NCBI GenBank assembly: GCA_031554275.1 | Contig: JAVBKB010000169.1 | Location: 1 to 11,048 of the forward strand | From: JAVBKB01 sp031554275 | GTDB taxonomy: Bacteria > Bacillota > Bacilli > JARBTR01 | DNA: 11,048 nucleotides | Reading direction: 5' to 3' | Shown here: in pieces, positions 1-7,312 of the stretch | Layout: each line of letters starts with the position of its first letter | Numbering within the stretch: position 1 is the first letter of the stretch | Notes under the pieces: model-generated | Told to the model about the DNA's origin: nothing | What the model saw: only the letters and a program-made list of their open reading frames with translations | Database searches by the model: none | Translations under genes and position numbers: made by a program

Positions 1-374
1 CCGGCCTGTCTTGTGGCATCTTCAACAGCCCTGCGCTCAACTTCCGTAACATTACTTGGTACACATACCGCAATACGGGGTTTCAGTTTAAAAAAAAGAG
101 ATTTGCCAACAGCCTTCTGAATGAAATATTTAAGCATTTTCTCAGTAATATCATAATCAGAAATAACCCCTTCTTTAAGTGGTCGAATGGCCACGATATT
201 TCCCGGAGTTCTGCCAAGCATACTCCGTGCTTCTTCTCCCACAGCCAAGATGCTGTTTGTATTTCTATCAATCGCTACAACAGAAGGCTCATCGAGGACA
301 ATACCTTTACCTTTTACATAAATCAGTACATTTGCTGTACCTAGGTCAATACCAATATCACGTGAAAAAGCCAC
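1..374 (-). CDS. MreB-family rod-shape actin homologue (MreB/Mbl/MreBH type), 5' part only
   Basis: Only the first 124 codons are in the window; the rest runs off the left edge. The product starts VAFSRDIGIDLGTANVLIYV, the phosphate-1 ATP-binding motif of bacterial actins (DxGTAN), followed by the family motifs EPSVVAID, VGEEA, GRTPGNIVAIRPLK and GVISDY. The visible end reads VEDATRQAG. MreB-family proteins polymerise under the membrane and direct lateral wall synthesis together with MreC, MreD and the elongation machinery. The GTG start is chosen because an AGGAGG site lies 9 bases upstream and because family members begin a few residues before RDIGIDLGTA. The N-terminus resembles Mbl, whereas the RAVEDATRQAG stretch resembles MreB, so the paralogue is left open. 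The gene upstream on this strand is a metabolic dehydrogenase, not spoIIID, mreC or radC, so this is not the usual mbl or mreBCD setting. Family assignment is firm. Confidence 0.93.
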   Translation of the reverse strand, partial: MAFSRDIGIDLGTANVLIYVKGKGIVLDEPSVVAIDRNTNSILAVGEEARSMLGRTPGNIVAIRPLKEGVISDYDITEKMLKYFIQKAVGKSLFFKLKPRIAVCVPSNVTEVERRAVEDATRQA

Positions 375-600
375 AATTATCTTCCTCCTAAACTCTTGCT
401 AAAAAACATGTAAACCCAATTCGTAATTCCATTCTTGATGACTTGATACACCAAATGGTATAGAGTTGAAAAAAGCTAAACCATTGAAATAGATGTATGT
501 AAGGTTCATAAACCATGAATCTTAACGATAATTATCATATCAGAAAAAATTTTATCACAATTTGATCGAGAATGGTATTTATTTTTGACAAAAAAGTCAT
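375..600. other. Intergenic stretch upstream of the MreB-family gene, no gene seen
   Basis: With the terminator at 601-631 and a short leader, this makes up the 305-base gap between the MreB-family gene and the dehydrogenase. No plausible coding frame with a ribosome binding site is visible on either strand. A TAAAAT with an upstream TG (549-554, minus strand) is a possible extended -10 for the MreB-family gene, but I see no matching -35. A short GATAATTATC palindrome lies at 527-536. Confidence 0.4.
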
Positions 601-631
601 AAAAAAAACGTCATCACCAGCGGTGTGACGT
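601..631 (-). terminator. Rho-independent terminator of the D-2-hydroxyacid dehydrogenase gene
   Basis: Read on the minus strand, ACGTCA-CACC-GCT-GGTG-A-TGACGT folds into a 10-bp stem with one bulged A and a 3-base loop, followed directly by a run of T residues. It lies about 50 bases past the dehydrogenase stop codon, so it separates that transcript from the MreB-family gene. This is a textbook intrinsic terminator. Confidence 0.85.
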
Positions 632-679
632 AATAAAATCTGTTTTAGCCAAAAAATATTTAACACTTTGATACAGAAA

Positions 680-1645
680 TCACTTTACTTCTGTTTTCGG
701 TGGTTTCCCAGACAGTACCAAATCCACATTTTCAACGCATAACTCCATCATCGCTGTTCTTGTTTCAACGCTGGAACTACCAATATGCGGAAGTGTCACA
801 ACATTGTCCAGAGTCAACAATGGGTGGTCCTTACCAATCGGTTCTACTTGGAACACATCTAATCCCGCAGCGGCGATAGTTTTGTTCTTTAGAGCCTCGT
901 ATAGTGCTACTTCGTCAACAACCATCCCCCTAGAAAGGTTGATGAAAATTGCCGTCGGTTTCATTTTCCCGAAAACCTCAGCCGTAAATAGAAGCTTTGT
1001 GTCAGGAGTTAGAGGTGTTAAGCAGACAATGAAATCCGATTTCTCAACTAATTCATCAAAGCTACAGTACTTGGCACCAAGTGCTTTCTCTGCATCCGGC
1101 TTTCTTGAACGATTGTGATAAAGGATTTCCATATCAAAACCAGTTGCGCGCTTAGCGACTGTTTCGCCGATTTTGCCCATGCCCACAACACCAATTGTTT
1201 TGTGGTGAATATCAGCACCAGCAAAATACAACGGGCTCCACGATGTCCACTCACCCTTTTTGACAGCCTCCATTGACTGTGGAATCTGACGAGCAGTTGC
1301 CATTAGTAAGGCAAACCCAAGATCGGCAGTCGTGTCCGTCAGCACCTCTGGCGTATTACAAACAATCACATTGCTCGCTCTTGCTGCTTGGATGTCGATA
1401 TTATCATAGCCCACTGCTAGATTCGCCACCACTTGCAAATTGCTAGCCACTGAGAAAACCTCTTGGTCAATTCGATCGGAAAGCATGGTGATAATTGCAT
1501 TCGCCTTTGCTGCCTCTGAAAGCAGTGTTTCTCTTGGAACTGGTGTTGCTTCTGAATCCCACATATTCACTTCAAACTTTGCCATAAGTGGTTCAACAAT
1601 AGCTGGCGTTAACTTTCTTGTGATAAAAATGTACGGTTTTGTCAT
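680..1645 (-). CDS. D-2-hydroxyacid dehydrogenase, glyoxylate/hydroxypyruvate reductase-like
   Basis: The 321-residue product has the full D-2-hydroxyacid dehydrogenase architecture: a substrate-binding domain formed by the two ends and a central Rossmann domain. The dinucleotide motif is G155-M-G-K-I-G160. The catalytic set is complete: Arg239 (NLSRGMVVDE), Glu268 (DVFQVEP) and His287 (LPHIGSSS). The segment after beta-2 reads H-N-R-S-R (177-181) where NAD-specific members carry an acidic residue, which suggests NADPH preference as in glyoxylate/hydroxypyruvate reductases. The expected reaction is reversible reduction of a 2-keto acid such as glyoxylate or hydroxypyruvate to the D-2-hydroxyacid in the cytoplasm. 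The start is the second of two adjacent ATGs: GAGG lies 8 bases before it and only 5 before the first. A longer frame from 1696 has no binding site and overlaps the predicted -10. It stands alone with its own promoter and terminator. Exact substrate is uncertain. Confidence 0.92.
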   Translation of the reverse strand: MTKPYIFITRKLTPAIVEPLMAKFEVNMWDSEATPVPRETLLSEAAKANAIITMLSDRIDQEVFSVASNLQVVANLAVGYDNIDIQAARASNVIVCNTPEVLTDTTADLGFALLMATARQIPQSMEAVKKGEWTSWSPLYFAGADIHHKTIGVVGMGKIGETVAKRATGFDMEILYHNRSRKPDAEKALGAKYCSFDELVEKSDFIVCLTPLTPDTKLLFTAEVFGKMKPTAIFINLSRGMVVDEVALYEALKNKTIAAAGLDVFQVEPIGKDHPLLTLDNVVTLPHIGSSSVETRTAMMELCVENVDLVLSGKPPKTEVK

Positions 1646-1694
1646 CATAATCGCCTCATTTGTCCTAGAATTTGCTGAAAAATTACTTGAACTC

Positions 1695-1700
1695 ATTATA
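1695..1700 (-). promoter_or_regulatory. Extended -10 promoter element for the dehydrogenase gene
   Basis: On the minus strand the sequence TGCTATAAT is a perfect extended -10 (TG-n-TATAAT), about 50 bases before the chosen start codon. No good TTGACA-like -35 is found at 16-18 bases, which is tolerated when the TG extension is present. Confidence 0.5.
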
Positions 1701-1839
1701 GCAAAAAAAAGTTGCTTGGATAGCTTATTCTAATTTTCAAAAGTAAAAACAAATGGAAAGACAAAATTCCGAGCTTCATTCCGTGTTTGACATCATGTGT
1801 TGCAAAAGATACCGGTAATTCTCAGACGCAAGTGGTTAA

Positions 1840-2364
1840 TTAGTCAAATATAGCAAAATCTGATTCATTGGTGATTTGCCAGTTCCCGTCTTTAAATTCG
1901 ACTGTATAAGTTGCTTGGGATCCGTTGCAAGATGCACTTGTTTTCAGCATTGTATCTGTTAATTCAAGATCATTGAACAGGAATGACAAGCCAATATTTT
2001 TGCCTGGAGTAAAGTAACCATCCGACTTAAGTTGATCTAAGGTGCCAATCTTCAGTGCAAGATGATTGCTGTTGCAAAAAGATTCCAATCGATCGGTAAG
2101 TGCTTTTTTATTAGCTAACTTCATTTTCGAGAGATCTACTACGGCAAAGCTTCCCTTATTCTGTTCGTCAACTTGACTGAATAATTTTTGAAAAACAACA
2201 TGATAGGCGTCCTCAGGATTATTGGCAGTTTCAACTGTTGCTACTGGTTCAACTGGCGTTTCCACCAATTTATTTGGTTCTTTTGAAACTTGTTGATCGT
2301 TAGAACACCCCACTAGAGCGATTAGGGTGATCAGGCACCCACATAAAAAAAGCGATAACTTCAT
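1840..2364 (-). CDS. Small secreted lipoprotein of unknown function
   Basis: The 174-residue product begins MKLSLFLCGCLITLIALVGC, a lipoprotein signal peptide with lipobox L-V-G-C. Cys20 is the predicted lipidation site, so the mature protein should be anchored on the outer face of the cytoplasmic membrane. A Lys/Glu/Pro/Val-rich linker (about 21-50) follows, then a compact domain of roughly 120 residues. It ends in a beta-rich stretch containing YTVEFKDGNWQI, a pattern common in small NTF2-like or immunity-like extracytoplasmic domains, but I do not recognise the family. The start is clear: GGAGG lies 7 bases upstream of the ATG. The gene is flanked by genes of unrelated function on the same strand and no partner is evident. 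The lipoprotein call is strong; no function can be given. Confidence 0.85.
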   Translation of the reverse strand: MKLSLFLCGCLITLIALVGCSNDQQVSKEPNKLVETPVEPVATVETANNPEDAYHVVFQKLFSQVDEQNKGSFAVVDLSKMKLANKKALTDRLESFCNSNHLALKIGTLDQLKSDGYFTPGKNIGLSFLFNDLELTDTMLKTSASCNGSQATYTVEFKDGNWQITNESDFAIFD

Positions 2365-2395
2365 TTTGTATCCTCCGATTTACGGCTTTTCATAA

Positions 2396-2401
2396 ACTAT
2401 A
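2396..2401 (-). promoter_or_regulatory. Possible extended -10 for the lipoprotein gene
   Basis: The minus strand reads TGGTATAGT, a TG-n extended -10 with one mismatch to TATAAT, about 32 bases before the ATG. No convincing -35 accompanies it. Confidence 0.35.
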
Positions 2402-2554
2402 CCATATCCTCATCTAGCAAACTATCCTTCTACGCAAAAAGGATGGCTCTCGATCTACAAAGAACATTTTCCAATTTATCCCGAAATTTTCTACAAATGA
2501 TTTCAACGGAAATATTCAATTGATCTCAACGATAGGTTTCAGTTTGAATTACTT

Positions 2555-4273
2555 CTATCCTGGCTGAACATTTTCAGTACGTTCTTGAAGCGATTGATGG
2601 ATGAGCCTGAAAATCCGCAAAGCGAGTTGAACCTGCAGCAGTTCTTCAGCATTTCTTAAATCAATATTTAAAAGGTCTTTAATCTTTTCAATACGATAAA
2701 TAAATGTATTTCGATGAATAAACATTGCCTTTGCCGCTTCACTGATATTGCAATTATAGAGACAGTAATTCTCAAGTGTGAGTAGCAGATTAGCACCATG
2801 CGAAAGGTCATGATAATAGATTTTCCCTAGACATTTCATGAAAAATGCTTCCAATTCATCTTTTTTTACATTAGCGTCCAAGAAGTGCGGAACTGTGTAA
2901 TCTTCAAAATGGGCGACTTGGCTGTCAGAAAAATTCTGCGCCATTCTTAATGCTTCATTGGTTTCGAAAAAGCTTTTGTGGAGCGAGGTTATTGCCTCGT
3001 ATTGACCACCAATACCAATTCGAAAAGAAACACTAGGTACATTTTTTGCTAAAAGCACTTGTAATTCATGATAAATTTTCTTTAGCTCACCAAGTGAATC
3101 AGGTGGCGCAGATTTATGATTACCTACTAGCATAATGAGCTGGTTATTTTGGGGAAAGCAGGTTACTACCCCTTTCAATTTTCTAGCAAAGCGATACGTG
3201 GTATCCAAGCCGCTACGAACCATTTCCTCACGCCTCGCCCTGTTCATCACCATGTCTTCATAATCCTCAAGCTGTATGAATTCCATTTTAATTGTGACAC
3301 AATAATAATTAAAATAAGGATTCAGGTCATGTAAATTACACAAGGTTTGAACGGATTCGATTGTTTTGAATGAGCCAATTAGCAAATCGTAGAGGAAATT
3401 CTGTTTCACTCTTGATTTTTCATCCTCAATTTCCTTCGCCTTAATCATTTCAAGTGCAACGACCATTGAGTATCTTTCCATGGAAATATGATTGAATTGC
3501 GCTAGTTCTTGAAGTGTCTGCCAAACAATGATGTAGCCATAAATATGATTGGTCGCAATCACTGGTAGGACACGGCACTTTATGTGCTGACCCTTTGCAG
3601 AATAGTAACGCTTAATTGCTGAATTATAAAGTCGTTTTGGGATACTTTGAATAAACTCTTCAGAAAATGTCGGCTGATTCTTTTTGAGACTAATATGCGT
3701 TTCTAATGGATATGGATTGTCCTCGTGTTCCAAGTAATAAAGAAGATTCCAATTCCGATCCACAAACACAATCGGATTCAACACAAACTTTGAAAGTTCT
3801 TGTGCGATTCTTCCGATTCCTCCGCCTTCAAGTGCGATACTAAACATCATTTCATGCATGTCGAGTAGCTTTTTATTCAAATCTCCATATTTGTCTGAAA
3901 CTCTCTCAGCCACCTCAGCCATTACCCTTGAGAAGGGGTGTTTGAAAGGCAGTTCCAGTAAAGGTAGTCCATACTCATTGGCTAAATCAATCATATTTTG
4001 CGGGATAGTATCGAAGTATCTTTTGGTTTTGATACACAGTCCAGCGCAATTGATTTCCGAAAGTTCTTTAATTAGTTCCAATTGTTTTGCTTCACTGTCT
4101 TTATAGAAATAGCCAGTTGTTACAACCAGTTCGTTTGGCTGCAACCAGTCAAAAGGTTCAGGATTGTCCATAATATTCACACTTTCAATTGTGTTATGAA
4201 TACCTTCCTCTCCAGCGATGATTCTTAGTCCATCTAATGATTGCATTGTAAGTAATTCTTCTATCGTAAACAT
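2555..4273 (-). CDS. PucR-family transcriptional regulator (PucR-GGDEF-like-HTH)
   Basis: The 572-residue product has the three-part PucR/CdaR layout. Residues 5-125 match the N-terminal PucR sensor domain (MQSLDGLRIIAGEEG, NELVVTTGYF, GLCIKTKRYF, LPLLELPF). Residues about 135-280 form a GAF-like middle section, and about 290-450 the degenerate GGDEF-like fold. Residues about 495-555 form the C-terminal HTH_30 domain with ISEAAKAMFIHRNTFIYRIE and a following IKDLLNIDL. Known relatives activate or repress purine, allantoin, hydantoin, sugar-acid or amino-acid catabolic genes in response to a small ligand. The start is the ATG preceded by GGAGG at 7 bases; a longer GTG frame from 4318 would run into the inverted repeat at 4303-4321. 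It is divergent from a permease-amidohydrolase pair, so it most likely controls that pair and itself. The ligand is unknown, and activator versus repressor cannot be decided from sequence. Confidence 0.9.
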   Translation of the reverse strand: MFTIEELLTMQSLDGLRIIAGEEGIHNTIESVNIMDNPEPFDWLQPNELVVTTGYFYKDSEAKQLELIKELSEINCAGLCIKTKRYFDTIPQNMIDLANEYGLPLLELPFKHPFSRVMAEVAERVSDKYGDLNKKLLDMHEMMFSIALEGGGIGRIAQELSKFVLNPIVFVDRNWNLLYYLEHEDNPYPLETHISLKKNQPTFSEEFIQSIPKRLYNSAIKRYYSAKGQHIKCRVLPVIATNHIYGYIIVWQTLQELAQFNHISMERYSMVVALEMIKAKEIEDEKSRVKQNFLYDLLIGSFKTIESVQTLCNLHDLNPYFNYYCVTIKMEFIQLEDYEDMVMNRARREEMVRSGLDTTYRFARKLKGVVTCFPQNNQLIMLVGNHKSAPPDSLGELKKIYHELQVLLAKNVPSVSFRIGIGGQYEAITSLHKSFFETNEALRMAQNFSDSQVAHFEDYTVPHFLDANVKKDELEAFFMKCLGKIYYHDLSHGANLLLTLENYCLYNCNISEAAKAMFIHRNTFIYRIEKIKDLLNIDLRNAEELLQVQLALRIFRLIHQSLQERTENVQPG

Positions 4274-4302
4274 GTTTCGCCCTCCAATTCGAACAAATAT
4301 AA

Positions 4303-4321
4303 ATTGTGCAACCTGCACAAT
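4303..4321. promoter_or_regulatory. Perfect 8-3-8 inverted repeat, probable operator of the PucR-type regulator
   Basis: ATTGTGCA-ACC-TGCACAAT is a perfect dyad of two 8-base arms around a 3-base spacer. It lies 30 bases upstream of the regulator's start codon, in the leader between its predicted promoter and its ribosome binding site. Dyads of this size suit a dimeric helix-turn-helix protein. The position suggests autoregulation; that the PucR-type protein binds it is inference. Confidence 0.65.
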
Positions 4322-4344
4322 CGGAATGCGGATTTTTTTGTTAC

Positions 4345-4354
4345 CCTGTACAAT
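4345..4354. promoter_or_regulatory. Second operator half-site (CCTGTACAAT)
   Basis: CCTGTACAAT matches the right half of the dyad at 4303-4321, including its two leading C residues (CCTGCACAAT), with one mismatch. It lies exactly 33 bases away, about three helical turns, so both would face the same side of the DNA. Its left arm is poorly conserved. Confidence 0.4.
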
Positions 4355-4362
4355 GTGTATTC

Positions 4363-4390
4363 TTTATACAGCCGTTATAATAGCTGCGAA
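4363..4390 (-). promoter_or_regulatory. Possible sigma-A promoter of the PucR-type regulator gene
   Basis: On the minus strand TTCGCA (4385-4390) and TATAAA (4363-4368) are separated by 16 bases. Transcription from here would start just before the half-site at 4345-4354 and run through the inverted repeat at 4303-4321. The -35 is weak (4 of 6 consensus bases). Confidence 0.35.
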
Positions 4391-4433
4391 GAGCATCAAT
4401 TTGGCACTGTTGGTTTTTAATAACCCCCAAGCT

Positions 4434-4463
4434 ATTGTGCAATACCAACAGGTTTACTTTAAT
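4434..4463 (+). promoter_or_regulatory. Possible promoter of the permease-amidohydrolase operon with an overlapping regulator half-site
   Basis: TTGTGC (4435-4440) and TTTAAT (4458-4463) are spaced by 17 bases and form a weak but well-spaced sigma-A promoter. The -35 sits inside a third copy of the 8-base half-site ATTGTGCA (4434-4441), identical to the left arm of the dyad at 4303-4321. A regulator bound here would touch the -35 directly. Transcription from here would give a leader of about 165 bases. Confidence 0.4.
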
Positions 4464-4587
4464 AAAACTGAATCATGATGTCAATCTGATTTCTTCTTCC
4501 AATAAAAAGCTTGCAAGCATTTTATATTTTTACTTTTGAGAAAACGGGGGCTAAATCATGTTTTTTTAATAGTACACAATGTTTTCG

Positions 4588-4615
4588 GGAATATTGAAAA
4601 AAGGAATATTGAAAA
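4588..4615 (+). repeat. Tandem 13-base direct repeat in the permease leader
   Basis: GGAATATTGAAAA occurs at 4588-4600 and again at 4603-4615, 15 bases apart, followed by a partial echo (ATTGAAAAAGG) that leads into the AAGGAG ribosome binding site of the permease. It looks like local slippage duplication, or a tandem binding or unwinding element in the leader. Confidence 0.55.
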
Positions 4616-4635
4616 TTGAAAAAGGAGTTTTAAAT

Positions 4636-5982
4636 GTGAAGAATAAAAAGCTATTTATAATCTTATTTACATTTCTATTAACACTTGTTCCTACGATTGC
4701 CATGGCGGCCGATATTAAACCGCCTGCACATGCAGTCAATGGCTTTCTTGCTGTAATTCCATTGATTGTTATCATCGTTTTGCTGTTTTTGAAAGTGCAT
4801 ATGATTGTCGCTGGTTTGACGGGTGGCGTTATCGCCATGATTATGGGAGGAATCTCCCTTGCAACAGCCAACCAGTTTATGTTGGAGTCAATTCCAACAA
4901 TGTTAACAATTACAGTTCCAATTATTAACTCAGCCATTGCAATGGCAGTGTTTAAGTCGGGCAGTTATGTGACTGCATTGACATTGGTACGAAGAGGTAT
5001 CAAAGGACATGCTGAGTATTTTGCAGCGTTCATTATCATACTTCAAGCGGCTGCTACTTACATGTCAGGGGTTGGTGGCGGAAGTGCCATGGTTATTGCT
5101 CCGCTTGCATTTGCGGCAATGGGCGCAATTCCTGAATTGATTGCTGGTATGGCAATCGCTGCCGCAGTTTCATTCACCACTTCACCCGCTTCACTTGAAA
5201 CAAGTATTGCAGCTAAATTAGGTGGGTTTGAAATTCAAGATTATGTTTCAACAATGCGTCCTTTCTGGTTGTTTTTCGTTGCAATCGCAATTGCACTTGC
5301 TTTCTGGGGTGCAAAGAGAAGAAAGGCGATATTTATCAGTGATGAAGATGTAGAAGTTACAAAAATGTCGAATGCAGCATTATGGAAAACCACACTACCG
5401 GCTATCTTCCTATTATTTGCTGTAATCGCTGGTCCAACAATCAACAAAGCAGTCGGAATGCCGCTGCTTGGACCACTTGTTTATACGATTGTAACAGGCG
5501 CATTAATCTTCTTATGTACAAAGATGACTATGAACCAGTCTTTTGAAGCAATTGTTGATGGCTCAAGTTATATTTTGACTAGATTATTCGGTGTCGGAAT
5601 TTTCTTAGCGTTTATTAATATGGTTGGTGATATCGGTGCGTTCCAAGCAATTGCTGGAATAGCTGAAGATGTGCCTACTGCCATCATGGTGCCAACTGCT
5701 GTATTAGCTGGATTTCTCATTGGTGTCCCAGCAGGGGCGTACGTCGGCTCGATTTTGGCGATGGTCTTACCAGTAGCCATTGCCTTAAGCTTTAATACAA
5801 TATCCATTGGATTTGTTGTCATGGGTGTTGGATTTGGTGCTATGATGAGTTTTGTAAATATTACAATGCAAGCACTTTCATCTGGATTCCAAATCCCTAT
5901 CATTGATGTGGTGAAGGGGAATGCTAAGTGGATTGTTAGCTGCCTTGTCTTATTGATGGCAGCATCATTTATCTTCGCTTAG
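4636..5982 (+). CDS. Polytopic permease resembling the ion-transporter (IT) superfamily
   Basis: The 448-residue product is almost entirely hydrophobic, with about 11-12 predicted membrane segments. It starts with a positively charged, signal-peptide-like helix ending in IAMA-A (possible cleavage after residue 24), then a PLIVIIVLLFLKVHMIVAG helix. Two Gly/Ser-rich re-entrant-like stretches, SGVGGGSAMVIAPLAFA (144-160) and IGVPAGAYVGSILAMVLP (362-379), fall in the two halves, as in IT-superfamily secondary transporters (GntP, Dcu, CitM types). A soluble loop with RRKAIFISDEDVEV lies near 228-241. GTG at 4636 is preferred: AAGGAG lies 8 bases upstream, whereas the ATG at 4579 has no site and would add charged residues before the signal-like helix. 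It is followed after 60 bases by the amidohydrolase gene, so it probably imports the substrate of that enzyme, possibly with Na+ or H+. The exact family and substrate are not recognised. Confidence 0.82.
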   Translation: MKNKKLFIILFTFLLTLVPTIAMAADIKPPAHAVNGFLAVIPLIVIIVLLFLKVHMIVAGLTGGVIAMIMGGISLATANQFMLESIPTMLTITVPIINSAIAMAVFKSGSYVTALTLVRRGIKGHAEYFAAFIIILQAAATYMSGVGGGSAMVIAPLAFAAMGAIPELIAGMAIAAAVSFTTSPASLETSIAAKLGGFEIQDYVSTMRPFWLFFVAIAIALAFWGAKRRKAIFISDEDVEVTKMSNAALWKTTLPAIFLLFAVIAGPTINKAVGMPLLGPLVYTIVTGALIFLCTKMTMNQSFEAIVDGSSYILTRLFGVGIFLAFINMVGDIGAFQAIAGIAEDVPTAIMVPTAVLAGFLIGVPAGAYVGSILAMVLPVAIALSFNTISIGFVVMGVGFGAMMSFVNITMQALSSGFQIPIIDVVKGNAKWIVSCLVLLMAASFIFA

Positions 5983-6042
5983 CTTAATTCCTGTTGCAGA
6001 TATGATTTCGAACTAGAAAATTTTAGAGGGAGGCAAGGATTC

Positions 6043-7269
6043 ATGCAATATGATCTTTTAGTACGTAATGTTTGCATCGAAGATGGTAAACCACATGTCG
6101 ATATAGCTGTTAAGGATGGTAAAATTGTAGCAATCGAGCAGAAAGTGAATGGGGATGCAACCACTGTCATCGATGGAAAAGGACATGTCGTTGTTCCAGG
6201 TTTGGTAGAAAGTCACATTCATTTGGACAAAGCCTTCGTTGCTGATCGCAAACCGAATCTTTCTGGCACATTGCAGGAAGCATTGAAAGTCACGGCAGAT
6301 TTGAAACCAACTTTTACACCTGAGGACATTAAAGAGCGTTCTATCAGAGTATTAGAACTTGCGATTCAATATGGCGTTACCCATATGAGAACCCATTCCG
6401 AGTTTGATCCTGTTCAAGGATTCACAGGATTTGATATCGTAATGGATCTAAAAAAGCAATACGCTGGGCAGATTGATCTACAAGTTGTTGCGTTCCCACA
6501 AGAGGGGATCATCAAAGCTCCTGGTACTTTAGAAATGATGGAGGAAGCACTAGAAAAAGGTGCAGATGTTGTTGGTGGCATTCCTTATAATGATTCCGAC
6601 GCTGACAAGCATATTGATATCGTTTTTGAATTAGCGAAGAAGTATCGAAAACCAGTTGATTTTCATTTAGATTTCAGAGATGATGCTGAGGGTCTATCAA
6701 CTGAGTACATTTGCCAGAAGACAATTGCAGAGGGATTTGAGGGATTGGTGTCAGGTGGTCATGTAACCGGACTTGGAGCATTACCACATGAACAGCTGAA
6801 ACCATTAGCGGCACTAATGGCGAAGGCACAAATCAATATTATGAGCTTGCCACAAACCGATCTCCATTTAGGTGGTCGCAGGGATGAGTACAACGTGCGC
6901 CGGGCACTAACACCGATCCGATACTTACGTGATGCTGGTGTGAATATGAGTATTGCAACCAATAATATCCGCAATGCTTTTACACCATATGGTAATGGTG
7001 ATTTAATACAAACTGCGATACTAGCCATGTCCACAGGACATCTTGGTGGCGCATCGGACTTGTCTTCGCTTCTGCAGATGATTACAGAAAATCCTGCGAA
7101 GGCAATGCAATTAGAAGGCTATGGGCTTCAAGTTGGCTGTCATGCTGATTTCGTCATCTTAAGTAGCACGGAGGTCGCGGATGCAATCATTGATATACCT
7201 GAACGACTCTTTGTCGTGAAAAGCGGGAAATTGGTTGCCAAAACAGAGAAAATAGTTACAAGGTATTAA
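6043..7269 (+). CDS. Amidohydrolase-superfamily enzyme, cytosine-deaminase-like (substrate unknown)
   Basis: The 408-residue product has the cytosine-deaminase-type amidohydrolase fold: an N-terminal beta-sandwich part, a TIM barrel from about residue 53 and a C-terminal return to the sandwich (HADFVIL...VVKSGKLVA). Metal and substrate motifs seen are H58-x-H60 (ESHIHLDK), RTH118SE, FPQ153EGI, H208 (VDFHLD), H240 (GGHVTG) and LHLGGRRDEYNVRRA. Against E. coli CodA as I recall it, the metal-ligand and proton-shuttling Asp313 is replaced by Asn307 (ATNNIRNAF) and Glu217 by Phe211 (HLDF). So this is probably not a cytosine deaminase; it may hydrolyse or isomerise a related ring or amide. The ATG is preceded by GGGAGG at 9 bases. 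It shares an operon with the permease and lies opposite a PucR-type regulator, a setting typical of nitrogen-compound catabolism. The superfamily call is firm; the activity is open. Confidence 0.9.
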   Translation: MQYDLLVRNVCIEDGKPHVDIAVKDGKIVAIEQKVNGDATTVIDGKGHVVVPGLVESHIHLDKAFVADRKPNLSGTLQEALKVTADLKPTFTPEDIKERSIRVLELAIQYGVTHMRTHSEFDPVQGFTGFDIVMDLKKQYAGQIDLQVVAFPQEGIIKAPGTLEMMEEALEKGADVVGGIPYNDSDADKHIDIVFELAKKYRKPVDFHLDFRDDAEGLSTEYICQKTIAEGFEGLVSGGHVTGLGALPHEQLKPLAALMAKAQINIMSLPQTDLHLGGRRDEYNVRRALTPIRYLRDAGVNMSIATNNIRNAFTPYGNGDLIQTAILAMSTGHLGGASDLSSLLQMITENPAKAMQLEGYGLQVGCHADFVILSSTEVADAIIDIPERLFVVKSGKLVAKTEKIVTRY

Positions 7270-7312
7270 CTGAAGTAAAGGCTTAGTGATTACCCTAATT
7301 CGTATACTAAAG

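Noticed and set aside
527..536. GATAATTATC as a possible Fur box upstream of the MreB-family gene
   Set aside because: Only 10 bases of dyad match; the flanks do not continue the 19-base consensus and no iron-related gene is nearby.
2424..2444. ATCCTT/AAGGAT hairpin as terminator of the PucR-type regulator gene
   Set aside because: Six-bp stem with a nine-base loop, no T-run after it, and it lies more than 100 bases past the stop codon.
4401..4420. TTGGCAC resembling the -24 element of a sigma-54 (SigL) promoter in the divergent control region
   Set aside because: The -12 element (TTGC) is absent at the required spacing; only T-rich sequence is present. PucR-type regulators also do not have the AAA+ domain needed for sigma-54 activation.
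4566..4937. Minus-strand 123-codon frame over the permease start
   Set aside because: It mirrors the hydrophobic permease codons on the opposite strand; the permease has the ribosome binding site and the membrane pattern.
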